Part shown: positions 21,422-29,784 of the stretch, piece by piece
How positions within the stretch are numbered: the first letter of the stretch is position 1
How the letters are laid out: each line of letters begins with the position of its first letter
Source: Gammaproteobacteria bacterium
GTDB lineage: Bacteria > Pseudomonadota > Gammaproteobacteria > 21-64-14
NCBI GenBank assembly: GCA_027013145.1
Contig: JALUXX010000029.1
Location: 1 to 64,000 of the forward strand
DNA length: 64,000 nt
Direction: 5' to 3'
The notes under the pieces: generated by a model
What the model saw: the letters and a program-made list of their open reading frames with translations, nothing else
Told to the model about the DNA's origin: nothing
Database searches by the model: none
Program-made: the position numbers and the translations under genes

Positions 21422-22444
21422 GGCCGACACGTCGGTTCGGTGTCCGGACAAGAGGCCGCGTCCCCCACGGAAGGCGCGGAACCACCACCCTTTGCGCCCG
21501 CCTGGTGGCTCCCGGGCCCGCATCTGCAGACGCTCTGGCCGTACTTCGTCCGCCGCCGCCCGCGCGTCGCGCTGCGCCCGGAACGGATCGAACTGCCCGA
21601 CGGCGACTTCCTCGATCTCGCATGGACCACCGGAACGCGCGGGCCGGTCGTGCTCGTGCTCCACGGCCTCGAGGGCTGCGTGCGCTCGCGCTACGCGCTC
21701 GGTCTGCTGGCACAGGTGCACCGGCGCGGCTGGCGCGGCGTCGTGATGCACTTCCGCGGCTGCAGCGGAGAGCCGAACCGGCTCGCCCGCGGCTACCACT
21801 CGGGCGAGACCGGCGATCTGCAGACCGTCGTCGAGCGGCTGCGCGAGCGCGAACCGCACACGCCGCTCGCGGCGGTCGGCTACTCGCTCGGCGGCAACGT
21901 CCTGCTGAAATGGCTCGGCGAACGCGGCCCCGACGCTCCGCTCTCCGCCGCCGTGGCCGTATCCGTGCCGTTCGATCTCGCAGCCTCGGCACGGCGGCTC
22001 GAGACCGGCTTTTCGCGGGTATATCAGCGCGCACTCGTACGACGCCTGCGCCGTTCGATCCGGCGCAAATTCGCCGCACGCGACTGTCCGCTGGACCTGA
22101 GCGATCTCGGGCGCTGTCGCACGTTCCGCGCCTCCGACGACCGCGTCACCGCCCCGCTGCACGGCTTTGCGGATGCGGCCGACTACTACCGGCGCTCCAG
22201 CAGCGCCGCGTACCTGCACGCGATCCGCGTCCCCACGCTGGTGCTGCAGGCACGCGACGACCCGTTTCTACCCGCGGCCGCGATCCCTGCGTCCGCCGAA
22301 GTGTCGGAGGCCGTGCGTCTGGAGGTTCAGGCCCATGGGGGACACGTGGGGTTCGTCACCGGCCGCCTGCCCTGGCGGGCCGGATACTGGCTGGAGACGC
22401 GGATCCCCCACTATCTCGAGGCCTTCCTGCGCACGAGCGAATAG
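21395..22444 (+). CDS. YheT-like alpha/beta hydrolase
   Basis: The 349-residue protein matches E. coli YheT throughout: PGPHLQTLWPYFVRR, ELPDGDFLDLAW, LVLHGLEGCVRSRYALGL, WRGVVMHFRGCSGEPNR, nucleophile elbow GYSLGGNVLLKWL, RVYQRALVRRLR, acid QARDDPFLPAAAIP and histidine HGGHVGFV. The serine-Asp-His triad is complete; the natural substrate is not established (hydrolase of the AB-hydrolase 4 / EMB8 group). Start uncertain: ATG 21395 sits inside a repeat element, and a GTG at 21440 would give a YheT-like 334-residue protein. The stop TAG merges into a GGGCGGGCC palindrome. Confidence 0.9.
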   Translation: MSGGGDSDPGRHVGSVSGQEAASPTEGAEPPPFAPAWWLPGPHLQTLWPYFVRRRPRVALRPERIELPDGDFLDLAWTTGTRGPVVLVLHGLEGCVRSRYALGLLAQVHRRGWRGVVMHFRGCSGEPNRLARGYHSGETGDLQTVVERLREREPHTPLAAVGYSLGGNVLLKWLGERGPDAPLSAAVAVSVPFDLAASARRLETGFSRVYQRALVRRLRRSIRRKFAARDCPLDLSDLGRCRTFRASDDRVTAPLHGFADAADYYRRSSSAAYLHAIRVPTLVLQARDDPFLPAAAIPASAEVSEAVRLEVQAHGGHVGFVTGRLPWRAGYWLETRIPHYLEAFLRTSE

Positions 22445-22697
22445 GGGCGGGCCTCGGCCCGCCCACGACTCCCGGAATCGCGATTTCCGGCCGGGGACGG
22501 CGACCTTCGAAAACAGGCGACGGCGCCACGAAACCCACCGAACCCACGGACCGGTTTGATCCATTCCCTGGGTTCCGTGGGTTCCGTGGGTTCCGTGGCC
22601 TCTTCCCGCGCCGTCGGCCGGGCAAGCCCGGCCCTACCCCCCGCCTCCTACGCCGATCCAGGCGACGTCGGTCCGATGGACGGCGTCGGCCGGGAGA
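22445..22697. repeat. Family A/B composite repeat, divergent copy 4
   Basis: Contains GATTTCCGGCCGGGGACGGC, then ACCTTCGAAAACAGGCGACGGCGCCACG, a family A stem-loop (22526-22598) with duplicated GGTTCCGTGG units, and a family B palindrome GTCGGCCGGGCAAGCCCGGCCCTAC (22613-22637). This is the same module order as at 14.4 kb. It lies between convergent genes, so it may serve as a bidirectional boundary. Confidence 0.8.
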
Positions 22698-23516
22698 TCA
22701 GAAACGGTGAACGACGCCCGCCTCGAAACCGACCGAGCGCGTGATACTCGCGGGTTCGAACACCGACGTGACGGGCGACCCCTGCTGCGTGAGCGCGCGC
22801 GCCGGGCTGCGGCCCAGCACCCACCACCGTACGAAAGGGCCCCCGCGCACCGTCCAACCCGGCGCCCACCGATAGGCGAAGCGCAGCCCGAGCCGACCTC
22901 CGAACCGGTCCGCCGGCTCCAGCGTCACCGCGTCGAAGACGCCGCCGAAGTCCGCAGCGACCTGTGCGCCGATCGTGCGCGTGAGCCCCGCGTCGAGCGC
23001 GACCCGCGTCCGCGGTCCGAAGCGGTAGCCGAGGGTCGTACCAAGCAATGCGTAGGCCCAACGGTAGGTCTCGAAGATCCCCGAGGCGACCGGCGTGGAT
23101 CGGATGTCGCGTTCCCAGTGGCGGTAACCGAAGCCGCCATAGGCCGCCGCGCTCCAGCGCCCCAGATCCGACCAGCGGTGCCCACCCACCAGCGCGCCGT
23201 CGAAGATCGCCTCATCGGTCCGGCTGAGCACCGGAACCCCGCCCTGGGTCTGACCGTCGTAGTCGACGCCGCCCGCGAAATACCCGATCCGCCCGCGCGC
23301 GAACCACGCGCCACGGGTGTAGCGCAGATCCGCATTGAAACCGGGCAGCGCGCCGCTTTCGCGGTCGAGCACCGCACCGTTGACGGTCTCTTCGTAGTGA
23401 AACTGCCGGAACGAGAACGCCAGCCCCGCCTGCCAGCGGTGCGGCGCGTCCCCCCCGACGGCGGCCGCCGCCCAGACCGGCAGCAACAGCCCGACCCCCA
23501 TCCACGCAGCCCGCAT
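22698..23516 (-). CDS. Outer membrane beta-barrel protein, uncharacterised
   Basis: The 272-residue protein has a signal peptide (MRAAWMGVGLLLPVWAAAA) and alternating amphipathic strands rich in Tyr, Trp, Phe and Gly (FNADLRYTRGAWFARGRIGYFAGG, AAAYGGFGYRHWERD). Its last strand ends in phenylalanine (GFEAGVVHRF), the BAM recognition feature. It is therefore predicted to be an outer-membrane barrel, small enough for 10-12 strands. I do not recognise a specific family. It follows the PAP2 gene on the same strand, 130 bp apart. ATG 23516 is chosen to begin at the signal peptide. Confidence 0.78.
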   Translation of the reverse strand: MRAAWMGVGLLLPVWAAAAVGGDAPHRWQAGLAFSFRQFHYEETVNGAVLDRESGALPGFNADLRYTRGAWFARGRIGYFAGGVDYDGQTQGGVPVLSRTDEAIFDGALVGGHRWSDLGRWSAAAYGGFGYRHWERDIRSTPVASGIFETYRWAYALLGTTLGYRFGPRTRVALDAGLTRTIGAQVAADFGGVFDAVTLEPADRFGGRLGLRFAYRWAPGWTVRGGPFVRWWVLGRSPARALTQQGSPVTSVFEPASITRSVGFEAGVVHRF

Positions 23517-23646
23517 CTCAAGCCTTTCGCCGCAACGCCCGCCGCGGCCGGTCCGCATTCCCCGAGTGCCGACCCCGGACGTGCGGCGCGACGCGCAGCC
23601 CGCTCCGAGAGGCTGCCGGCCACCGTGCCACCGATTCGCGCAAGGG

Positions 23647-24279
23647 TCAAGACATGCGGTCGCGAAGGCGATCGATCCGGCCCAGCAACCAACGGACGGC
23701 GAAGCTCACCGCGACGCCGGCATAGGCCCCCGCCACGACGTCGCCCACGAAATGATAGTCCGTAGCGATCAACGCGATCGCGAGCAGCATGAGCATCCCA
23801 GCGTAGAACGCGCGGAAACGTCCATAGTAAAACCACAGCGCCGTAAAGAAGGCGGCGAATACCGTCATGTGGCCCGAGGGGAACGAGGCGTACAGTGCAC
23901 CGCCATGAAACCAGTGAAAGCCCGGATCGGAGTAGCCCGCGAGCCACGCACGCGTGTTGGTGCGCGAGAACACGAGCTTGAAAACCGCCTTGGTCGCGAA
24001 ACTCACCGGCAGGCAGGTCCCGATGAGCCGCAACAGCTCCGCGTCGTGCGTGCGTCCGCGCGCCCGCGCAACGGGATAGGCGCCCCAACTCAGCGCCGTG
24101 CCGACGATCACGAACGTGGTCAGCAGATCCGGGAGGTGCGCGGTATAGTGGCGCCATCCGGCGTTCCACCGCAGCAGGCGCTCGAAGAACGCGGCCACGG
24201 GGACGTCGACGTAGCGGTAGCACAAGACCACCAGCACCACGACCACGGGCAGTGACACCCAGTAACGCAACGGTTTCAT
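23647..24279 (-). CDS. PAP2-family membrane phosphatase
   Basis: The 210-residue integral membrane protein has the PAP2 motifs KLVFSRTNTRAW (degenerate motif 1), FPSGHMT (motif 2) and TDYHFVGDVVAG (motif 3, catalytic His). Several transmembrane helices surround them. Family members dephosphorylate phosphatidic acid, phosphatidylglycerol phosphate, undecaprenyl diphosphate or lipid A. The substrate is not assignable. The ATG at 24279 follows GGAGAGG; the track start is 50 codons too long. It is divergent from the P450-FAAL pair, with a 154-bp shared upstream region. Confidence 0.88.
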   Translation of the reverse strand: MKPLRYWVSLPVVVVLVVLCYRYVDVPVAAFFERLLRWNAGWRHYTAHLPDLLTTFVIVGTALSWGAYPVARARGRTHDAELLRLIGTCLPVSFATKAVFKLVFSRTNTRAWLAGYSDPGFHWFHGGALYASFPSGHMTVFAAFFTALWFYYGRFRAFYAGMLMLLAIALIATDYHFVGDVVAGAYAGVAVSFAVRWLLGRIDRLRDRMS

Positions 24280-24433
24280 CGCCGGCCTCTCCGCGCCCGT
24301 GTCGTGCGGCGGGACCGACGCAGGATACTCCGCGGGGCACGGGGTGCCCAGGGTCGCGGACGTGGTGCAGCGACGCGGTTTCGGGCGATAATGCCCCCGC
24401 GCAGGCGCAAGCACGAGGAGTCCGACCATCAGC

Positions 24434-25762
24434 GTGAACCCTGGGCAATCCGGATCCCGAACGTCGCGCCACCCCGCCGTGCAACGGCCGGGGGCCGCAC
24501 CCCCGGCCTCCCCCGAGCCCTTCGACCCCGCCCTGCCCGACGGATCGCTGGAGCGCCTGGCGGCGGACTTTCGCCGCTTCGGCGACGTGTTCGCCCTCCA
24601 CGCCGTGGGCGTGGAGACGCCGATCTACGTGGTGAGCCATCCGGATCACGTCAAGCACGTTCTCGTCAACGCACGCGCCCGCTACGTCAAGGGGCTGGGC
24701 ATCGAGCGCGTGCGCCTGCTGCTCGGCGACGGACTGATGGCGAGCGAGGGCGAAATCTGGCGCCGCCAGCGCGGTCTCGTCCAGCCGACCCTGCACCGGC
24801 GCGCGATCGGGGCGATCGAGGGGTTGATCCGGCGCCGCAACCTCGAGTTGAATGCGCGCTGGCTCGAAGCGGCGGGCCGCGGGGAGACGCTCAACGTCAC
24901 CCGCGCGGTCAGCGACCTGAGCCTGAACATCGTGCTCGAAGTCCTCTTCGGCCGCGACCTCCCCTCCCTCGCGGATGACGGGTCCCGCCCCTTCTCCCTG
25001 CTGACCGAGGAACCGGCCCGCGACTTGCGCTTCGCGGCCCGTTTCCGGGCGCTGCGCGAACCGGTACGCGCCTGTATCCGCCGCCGGCGGGCCGGCGCCG
25101 AAGCGCACAATGACATTCTCGCGCTGTTGATGGCCGCGCGTGAGCGCCACAGCGGCGAACCGATGACCGAGGAGGCCCTGGTCGACGAGGTGATGACCCT
25201 GATCGTCGCCGGGCACGAGACCACCGCCAGCGCATTGAACTGGACCTGGTACCTGCTGGCGTCGCACCCCGGGGTCGAGGCGCAGCTGCACGCGGCCATC
25301 GACGCGGGTGATCCAGCCTATCCGCGCCAGGTGCTGGAGGAGGCGATGCGGCTCTATCCCCCCGGCTGGCTGCTCACCCGGCGCGCGACGACCGACGACG
25401 AGATCGCCGGCTACCGGGTGGCGGCGGGAACGCACGTCTTCATCTCCCCCTACCTGGTCCACCGTCATCCGGCCTTCTGGGACGCACCCGAGGAGTTTCG
25501 TCCCGACCGCTTCGCGGCCGGGGCCGTGGAGGCGCGCCACCGCTACTGCTATCTGCCCTTCGGCGCCGGACCACGCCGGTGCGTCGGGGAGGCGCTGGCG
25601 ATGTTGGAGATGGAGACGCACCTGCGCACCGTCGCCGCGCACCTGCGCCTGCGTCGCACCGACGATGCCGCACCGGCGCTCGATGCGCGCATCAACCTGC
25701 GCACGCGCCGCGACCTGCACCTGCTGCCGCAGCGACGCGGGGACGCCGGGGCGCCGGCATGA
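24434..25762 (+). CDS. Cytochrome P450
   Basis: The 442-residue soluble P450 has the I-helix oxygen-activation motif AGHETT (259-264), the ExxR motif EAMR (303-306), the PERF-like FRPDRF and the heme ligand loop FGAGPRRCVG with Cys383. It should hydroxylate a substrate using external electron donors; no ferredoxin or reductase gene lies nearby. The start is GTG 24434, with GAGGAG 13 nt upstream (slightly long). The stop overlaps the FAAL start as ATGA, so the two proteins are translationally coupled. That coupling points to a fatty acid or acyl-ACP as the substrate (inference). The exact CYP family is not assigned. Confidence 0.93.
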   Translation: MNPGQSGSRTSRHPAVQRPGAAPPASPEPFDPALPDGSLERLAADFRRFGDVFALHAVGVETPIYVVSHPDHVKHVLVNARARYVKGLGIERVRLLLGDGLMASEGEIWRRQRGLVQPTLHRRAIGAIEGLIRRRNLELNARWLEAAGRGETLNVTRAVSDLSLNIVLEVLFGRDLPSLADDGSRPFSLLTEEPARDLRFAARFRALREPVRACIRRRRAGAEAHNDILALLMAARERHSGEPMTEEALVDEVMTLIVAGHETTASALNWTWYLLASHPGVEAQLHAAIDAGDPAYPRQVLEEAMRLYPPGWLLTRRATTDDEIAGYRVAAGTHVFISPYLVHRHPAFWDAPEEFRPDRFAAGAVEARHRYCYLPFGAGPRRCVGEALAMLEMETHLRTVAAHLRLRRTDDAAPALDARINLRTRRDLHLLPQRRGDAGAPA

Positions 25763-27738
25763 AGGCGCCGGCGGAAACGCTCCCGGAGCTGCTGCACCGG
25801 GCGGCCGGCTCGGGGCGGGGGGTCACCTTCCTCGACGGCGCCCGCGGCGCGCACCGGACCGGCTACGACGAACTGGAGGCCCGCGCGCGCGCCCTCCTCG
25901 GCCACCTCCAGGCGCGCGGCGGCGAGCCCGGGCGGGCCGTGGTCCTGCTGCTCGCGGACAACGCCGCCTTCGTCGACGCCTTCTGGGCCTGCCAGCTCGG
26001 CGGTCTGGTGCCGGTACCGGTCGCGGTCGCCAACACCCCCGCCAACCGTCTCAAGCTCTTCCGGGTCTGGGAGGCACTCGAAGATCCGCTGCTGTGCACG
26101 CGCGCCGCGACGCTCGAACGCTACGGCGCCTTCGCCGCCGCCGCAGGCGAAGAGGCCCGCTTCGCCGCGATGGCGGGCGCTGCACTGTGCCTCGACCGTA
26201 TCCCGGCCGCGGCACCCCACGCCCGCATCCAGAACGCGGAGACGGACCGCCCCGCACTGATCCAGTTCTCGTCGGGGTCCACGCGCAGCCCCAAGGGCGT
26301 GATCCTCACGCACGCCAACCTGCTGACCAACATCGACGCGATCGTCTCCGGAATCGGCCTCGGCGCACCCGACGTCACCCTCAGCTGGATGCCGATGACG
26401 CACGACATGGGTCTGATCGGCTTTCACCTCACACCGCTCGCCTGCGCCATCGACCACGTCCTCATGCCCACCGACTCCTTCGTGCGCCGCCCCCTCGCGT
26501 GGCTGCGCGAGGCCGGGGCGCGGGGCGCAACGGTCCTGTGCTCACCGAACTTCGGCTATCGCCACCTGCTCAGGGCCCTGGACGGGGCCGCGCCGGAGCC
26601 CTTCGACCTGAGCGCCGTGCGCCTGATCTTCAACGGCGCGGAACCGATCTCCCCGGGGCTGTGCGCGGAGTTCCTCGACCGCCTGGCGCCCTTCGGGCTG
26701 CGCCGCGAAGCGATGTTCCCGGTCTACGGCCTGGCCGAGGCGAGCCTTGCGGTGACCTTCCCCGCCCCGGGCGCGCCGGTGCACGTGCGCCACATCGATC
26801 GCCGCACGCTGCGCGTCGGTGCGCCCCCGGCCGAATGTCCGGCGTCAGACGCGCACGCACTCGCCCTGATGGGCGTCGGACGCCCGCTGCGTAACTGCGA
26901 ACTCGCCATCCGCGATTTCGACGGGGCGGACCTCGCGCCCGGCACCACCGGACGCATCCTCATCCGCGGCGCCGCGGTCACGTCCGGCTATCACGCCGCG
27001 GACGGCCGCCTCGACCGCAGCGCCTTCAGCGCGGACGGCTGGCTCGACACCGGGGATCTCGGTTTCCTGTACGGCGGCGACCTGTTCGTCGCCGGACGCA
27101 CCAAGGAGATCATCTTCGTCAACGGACAAAACCTGTTTCCGCACGACATCGAGGCCGTATTGCACGAGCATGCGGGCCTCGAACACGGGCGGGTCGCCGC
27201 GTGCGGCGCACCCGCGGACGACGGCGACGGGGAACAACTGCTGGTGTTCGTCGTCCACCGCGGCGGGCTCGAGGCGTTCGTGGAGATCGCACGGCGCGTG
27301 CGCCGCACGCTCGCCGGGCAGCTCGAGCTGGCCGCCGCGCGCGTCCTGCCCGTCGTGGGCCTTCCCAAGACCACGAGCGGCAAGCTGCAGCGCTACCAGC
27401 TCGCGCAACGCTACCGCGACGGGGAGTTCGCCGACCTCGCCCTGCGGCTCGACCGGCTGGAGGGGGGGGCGGCGGGCGGCCCGAAGGCGGACGGCGAGGT
27501 GGAGGCGCAGATCCTCGGGATCTGCGCGGCCTGTCTGCCCGGCGCGGCGATCGGGGCCGACGACAACCTCCTCGAACTGGGGACCGGCTCGCTGACGCTG
27601 GCCCAGATCTACGAGCAGGTGGACGCGCGCTACCCGGGGATGCTCGAGATCACCGACTTCTTCGAGCACCCCACACCGGCGCGCCTCGCCGCCCGCATCC
27701 GCGAGCGCGCCGCGGGGGCGGCCGAGGTTCATTCATAG
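25759..27738 (+). CDS. Fatty-acyl-AMP ligase fused to acyl carrier protein
   Basis: The 659-residue fusion has an AMP-forming ligase (about 1-575) with SSGSTRSPKGVILTHANLLTN (171 onward), WMPMTHDMGLIG, FNGAEPISP, YGLAEASLAV, DTGDLGFLYGGDLFVAGRTKEIIFVNGQN and a C-terminal catalytic lysine in LPKTTSGKLQRYQ. These are typical of FAAL enzymes that load fatty acids onto carrier proteins rather than CoA. A carrier domain (about 580-650) follows with the phosphopantetheine serine in LELGTGSLTLAQ (S611); the usual Asp before Ser is Gly. It is coupled to the P450 by ATGA. Its 3' end overlaps the convergent acyltransferase gene by 10 bp. The Sfp-type transferase at 28.8 kb is the natural candidate to activate the carrier. 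Confidence 0.92.
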   Translation: MKAPAETLPELLHRAAGSGRGVTFLDGARGAHRTGYDELEARARALLGHLQARGGEPGRAVVLLLADNAAFVDAFWACQLGGLVPVPVAVANTPANRLKLFRVWEALEDPLLCTRAATLERYGAFAAAAGEEARFAAMAGAALCLDRIPAAAPHARIQNAETDRPALIQFSSGSTRSPKGVILTHANLLTNIDAIVSGIGLGAPDVTLSWMPMTHDMGLIGFHLTPLACAIDHVLMPTDSFVRRPLAWLREAGARGATVLCSPNFGYRHLLRALDGAAPEPFDLSAVRLIFNGAEPISPGLCAEFLDRLAPFGLRREAMFPVYGLAEASLAVTFPAPGAPVHVRHIDRRTLRVGAPPAECPASDAHALALMGVGRPLRNCELAIRDFDGADLAPGTTGRILIRGAAVTSGYHAADGRLDRSAFSADGWLDTGDLGFLYGGDLFVAGRTKEIIFVNGQNLFPHDIEAVLHEHAGLEHGRVAACGAPADDGDGEQLLVFVVHRGGLEAFVEIARRVRRTLAGQLELAAARVLPVVGLPKTTSGKLQRYQLAQRYRDGEFADLALRLDRLEGGAAGGPKADGEVEAQILGICAACLPGAAIGADDNLLELGTGSLTLAQIYEQVDARYPGMLEITDFFEHPTPARLAARIRERAAGAAEVHS

Positions 27739-28607
27739 GGTCCTCTCGGATACTTCCACTTGTTGTACATCCACAGCCAATCGGCGGGCGCCGCGCGAAC
27801 CTCGCGTTCCACGGCCGCGGCGTAGGCCGCCACCACCTCGCACCCCGCGAGCGACCCCGGCTTCGCGGCCAGCGGCTCGAAGGTGACCTCGTAGCGCCCG
27901 CGCGCGACCCGCCGCATGGCCACGAAGTACACCGGCGCACGGGTGAGAAAGGCGAGCTTCTGCGGCCCGGTATAAAAAGCCGTGTCCTGTCCGAGGAACC
28001 GGACCCAGCACTTCCCCTCCTCGCGCCGCGGCGTCTGGTCCGCGACCAGGGCCAGCCCGTGCAGCCCGGAGCGGGGGCGCACGGCCGCGGCGAAGAATCG
28101 CTCCGCCGGGATCAGCGAACCGCCGAAGCGCGTACGCCGCTCCACGAGAAGCCGGTCGATGAGTGCACTGCGCGCACGCTTGTAGACGGCGTCGATGGGA
28201 AAAGCGCAGGTCAGCCGGCTGATCAGCAACAGCCATTCCCAGTTGCACTGGTGCGCGGCCAGAAAGATCACCGTACGCTCGCCCCCCCCGCGCGCCAGCC
28301 CGGCGCAGACCTCCGGATTGGTGATTCGCACGCGCCGGCGCAGCTCGGCCTCGCCGATGGTGATCGACTTGACCGTCTCGGCAAGGACGTCGCAGAAGTT
28401 GCGATAGCAACGGCGCGCCAGCCTGCGGCGCCCGGACTCGGTCATTTCCGGGAAGGCGCGACGGAGATTCGCGAGCGTCAGGCGGCGGCGGAAACCGAAC
28501 AGGTGATAGCCGAGGATGTAGATGACGGCACTGAGGCGGTGCAGTACGGGCAGCGGCAGGCGCGAGAGCAGTCTGAGCAGGGTTCGCACGGATTTCGCCG
28601 TTTCCAT
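27729..28607 (-). CDS. LpxL/HtrB-type lipid acyltransferase
   Basis: The 292-residue protein belongs to the lysophospholipid/lipid A acyltransferase family: an N-terminal membrane anchor, the LANLRRAFPEMTESGRRRL segment typical of LpxL/LpxM, the catalytic HX4E box in LAAHQCNWEW (H119, E124), and VADQTPRREEGKCWVRFLGQDTAFYTGPQKLA. Such enzymes transfer acyl chains from ACP to lipid A or other lipids at the inner membrane. It is convergent with the FAAL-ACP gene (10-bp overlap) and divergent from the PPTase. It could be a dedicated acyltransferase for the FAAL-ACP product or an ordinary lipid A late acyltransferase. Confidence 0.86.
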   Translation of the reverse strand: METAKSVRTLLRLLSRLPLPVLHRLSAVIYILGYHLFGFRRRLTLANLRRAFPEMTESGRRRLARRCYRNFCDVLAETVKSITIGEAELRRRVRITNPEVCAGLARGGGERTVIFLAAHQCNWEWLLLISRLTCAFPIDAVYKRARSALIDRLLVERRTRFGGSLIPAERFFAAAVRPRSGLHGLALVADQTPRREEGKCWVRFLGQDTAFYTGPQKLAFLTRAPVYFVAMRRVARGRYEVTFEPLAAKPGSLAGCEVVAAYAAAVEREVRAAPADWLWMYNKWKYPRGPYE

Positions 28608-28774
28608 CGCAGCCGCCGCGCTGGACCGGGGAACCGGGCCCGCGCTACCCTGACCTGCACCGCGCCCCGCAGGCCGCGGGTCCGCCGCACCGGCGCGGGT
28701 GTCCCCGCGGCAGCCGCCGCGCGCGGCGCGATTGGAACCGGCGGTATCATAGTTTCGGCGCCCGATACGGTCAA

Positions 28775-29527
28775 ATGAGACAGCCCCCCTTCGAGATCCG
28801 CGACATCCACCCCTGGCGCCTGGAACACCCGGGATTCCTGACCCTGGAGGGCGACGACATCTGCATCTGGCGTCTGCCCGCGGCGGCGGACCCGCGCAGC
28901 GTCGCCCCGCTGTGGGCGGTGCTTGCGCCCGAGGAGCGCGAGCGTGCACGGCGCCTGCGGCGTCCGGAGGACCATACCACCTTCGTGATCGCGCGCGGTG
29001 CGCTGCGCATGCTCACCGCGGCCTACCTGGATCGACCGCCGTTGAGCATCGAGTTCGAGTACGGACCGCGCGGCAAACCCGCGCTGGCACCCTGCGGTAT
29101 TCCGCTGCAGTTCAATCTCACGCACACCGGCGAGCTGTGCCTGATCGCCTTCAGCCGCCGGCGCATCCTGGGTGTGGACGCCGAGCGCCTCGACCGCCCG
29201 CTGCGCGTGGAATCCTTCGCCCGGCGCATCCTCGGCGCGCAGGAGCTGGAGGCCTTCGCGCGTGTGCCCGAACCGATGCGCCGGCGCGCACTCTTGGAGG
29301 CCTGGGTGCGCAAGGAGGCCTACCTCAAGGCCACGGGGGAAGGCCTCGCCGGCGGCCCGGGGACAGTGGCGGTCTCGCTGGCCCCGGATGAGCCGGCGCG
29401 TTTCCTCGACGGCCCACCCGTTGCGGCCGGGTGGGACCTCTGGGCCCTGGACCTCGGGCCGGGCTACGTCGGAGCACTGGCCGCCTCCCCAGGCTCGACC
29501 CGGCGACCCCCGACCAATTTCACCTGA
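28775..29527 (+). CDS. Sfp-type 4'-phosphopantetheinyl transferase
   Basis: The 250-residue protein converts apo carrier proteins to holo form using CoA. Sfp-type motifs are present: GKPALAPCGIPLQFNLTHTGELCLIAFS (P2 region), the Mg-binding ILGVDAERL and WVRKEAYLKATGEGL. The two-lobed ~250-residue size separates it from the short AcpS type. The only non-FAS carrier domain seen in the window is the FAAL-ACP fusion one gene away, a likely substrate. It is divergent from the acyltransferase (167-bp gap). Confidence 0.93.
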   Translation: MRQPPFEIRDIHPWRLEHPGFLTLEGDDICIWRLPAAADPRSVAPLWAVLAPEERERARRLRRPEDHTTFVIARGALRMLTAAYLDRPPLSIEFEYGPRGKPALAPCGIPLQFNLTHTGELCLIAFSRRRILGVDAERLDRPLRVESFARRILGAQELEAFARVPEPMRRRALLEAWVRKEAYLKATGEGLAGGPGTVAVSLAPDEPARFLDGPPVAAGWDLWALDLGPGYVGALAASPGSTRRPPTNFT

Positions 29528-29541
29528 GAACGCGAACCGAT

Positions 29542-29784
29542 ATGCACACGCTACTGCTCGCCGCCGCGCTGCTCAGCGGCCTGTTTACCCTGCTGACCTT
29601 CCTGGGACTCGTTCATCCGCCTCTGGGCCTCGCTCGCACGCGCGAGCGCGTGCTGATCCGCAACGGCGCCCTGGCCCTCGTGTTCTACCTGCTGATGGCG
29701 GCTGTCCTGAGCGCCGGCGACCCGCGCCAGCGGATCATGACCGGGGCGCCCACCACCCCGGTTCCGGCCGCCGCCGTACGTTGA
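29542..29784 (+). CDS. Small two-helix membrane protein, unknown
   Basis: The 80-residue protein has two hydrophobic helices (LLLAAALLSGLFTLLTFLGLV and GALALVFYLLMAAVLSAG) joined by a basic loop (ARTRERVLIRN), and a Pro/Thr/Ala-rich tail. ATG 29542 is 14 nt after the PPTase stop, so the two are probably one transcript. The track's upstream start lies inside the PPTase gene and is rejected. I recognise no family. Confidence 0.65.
   Translation: MHTLLLAAALLSGLFTLLTFLGLVHPPLGLARTRERVLIRNGALALVFYLLMAAVLSAGDPRQRIMTGAPTTPVPAAAVR

Noticed and set aside
28722-28750. Promoter for the PPTase gene (TATCAT box)
   Set aside because: TATCAT at 28745 has no acceptable -35 at 16-18 bp; the TTGGAA nearby is too close.
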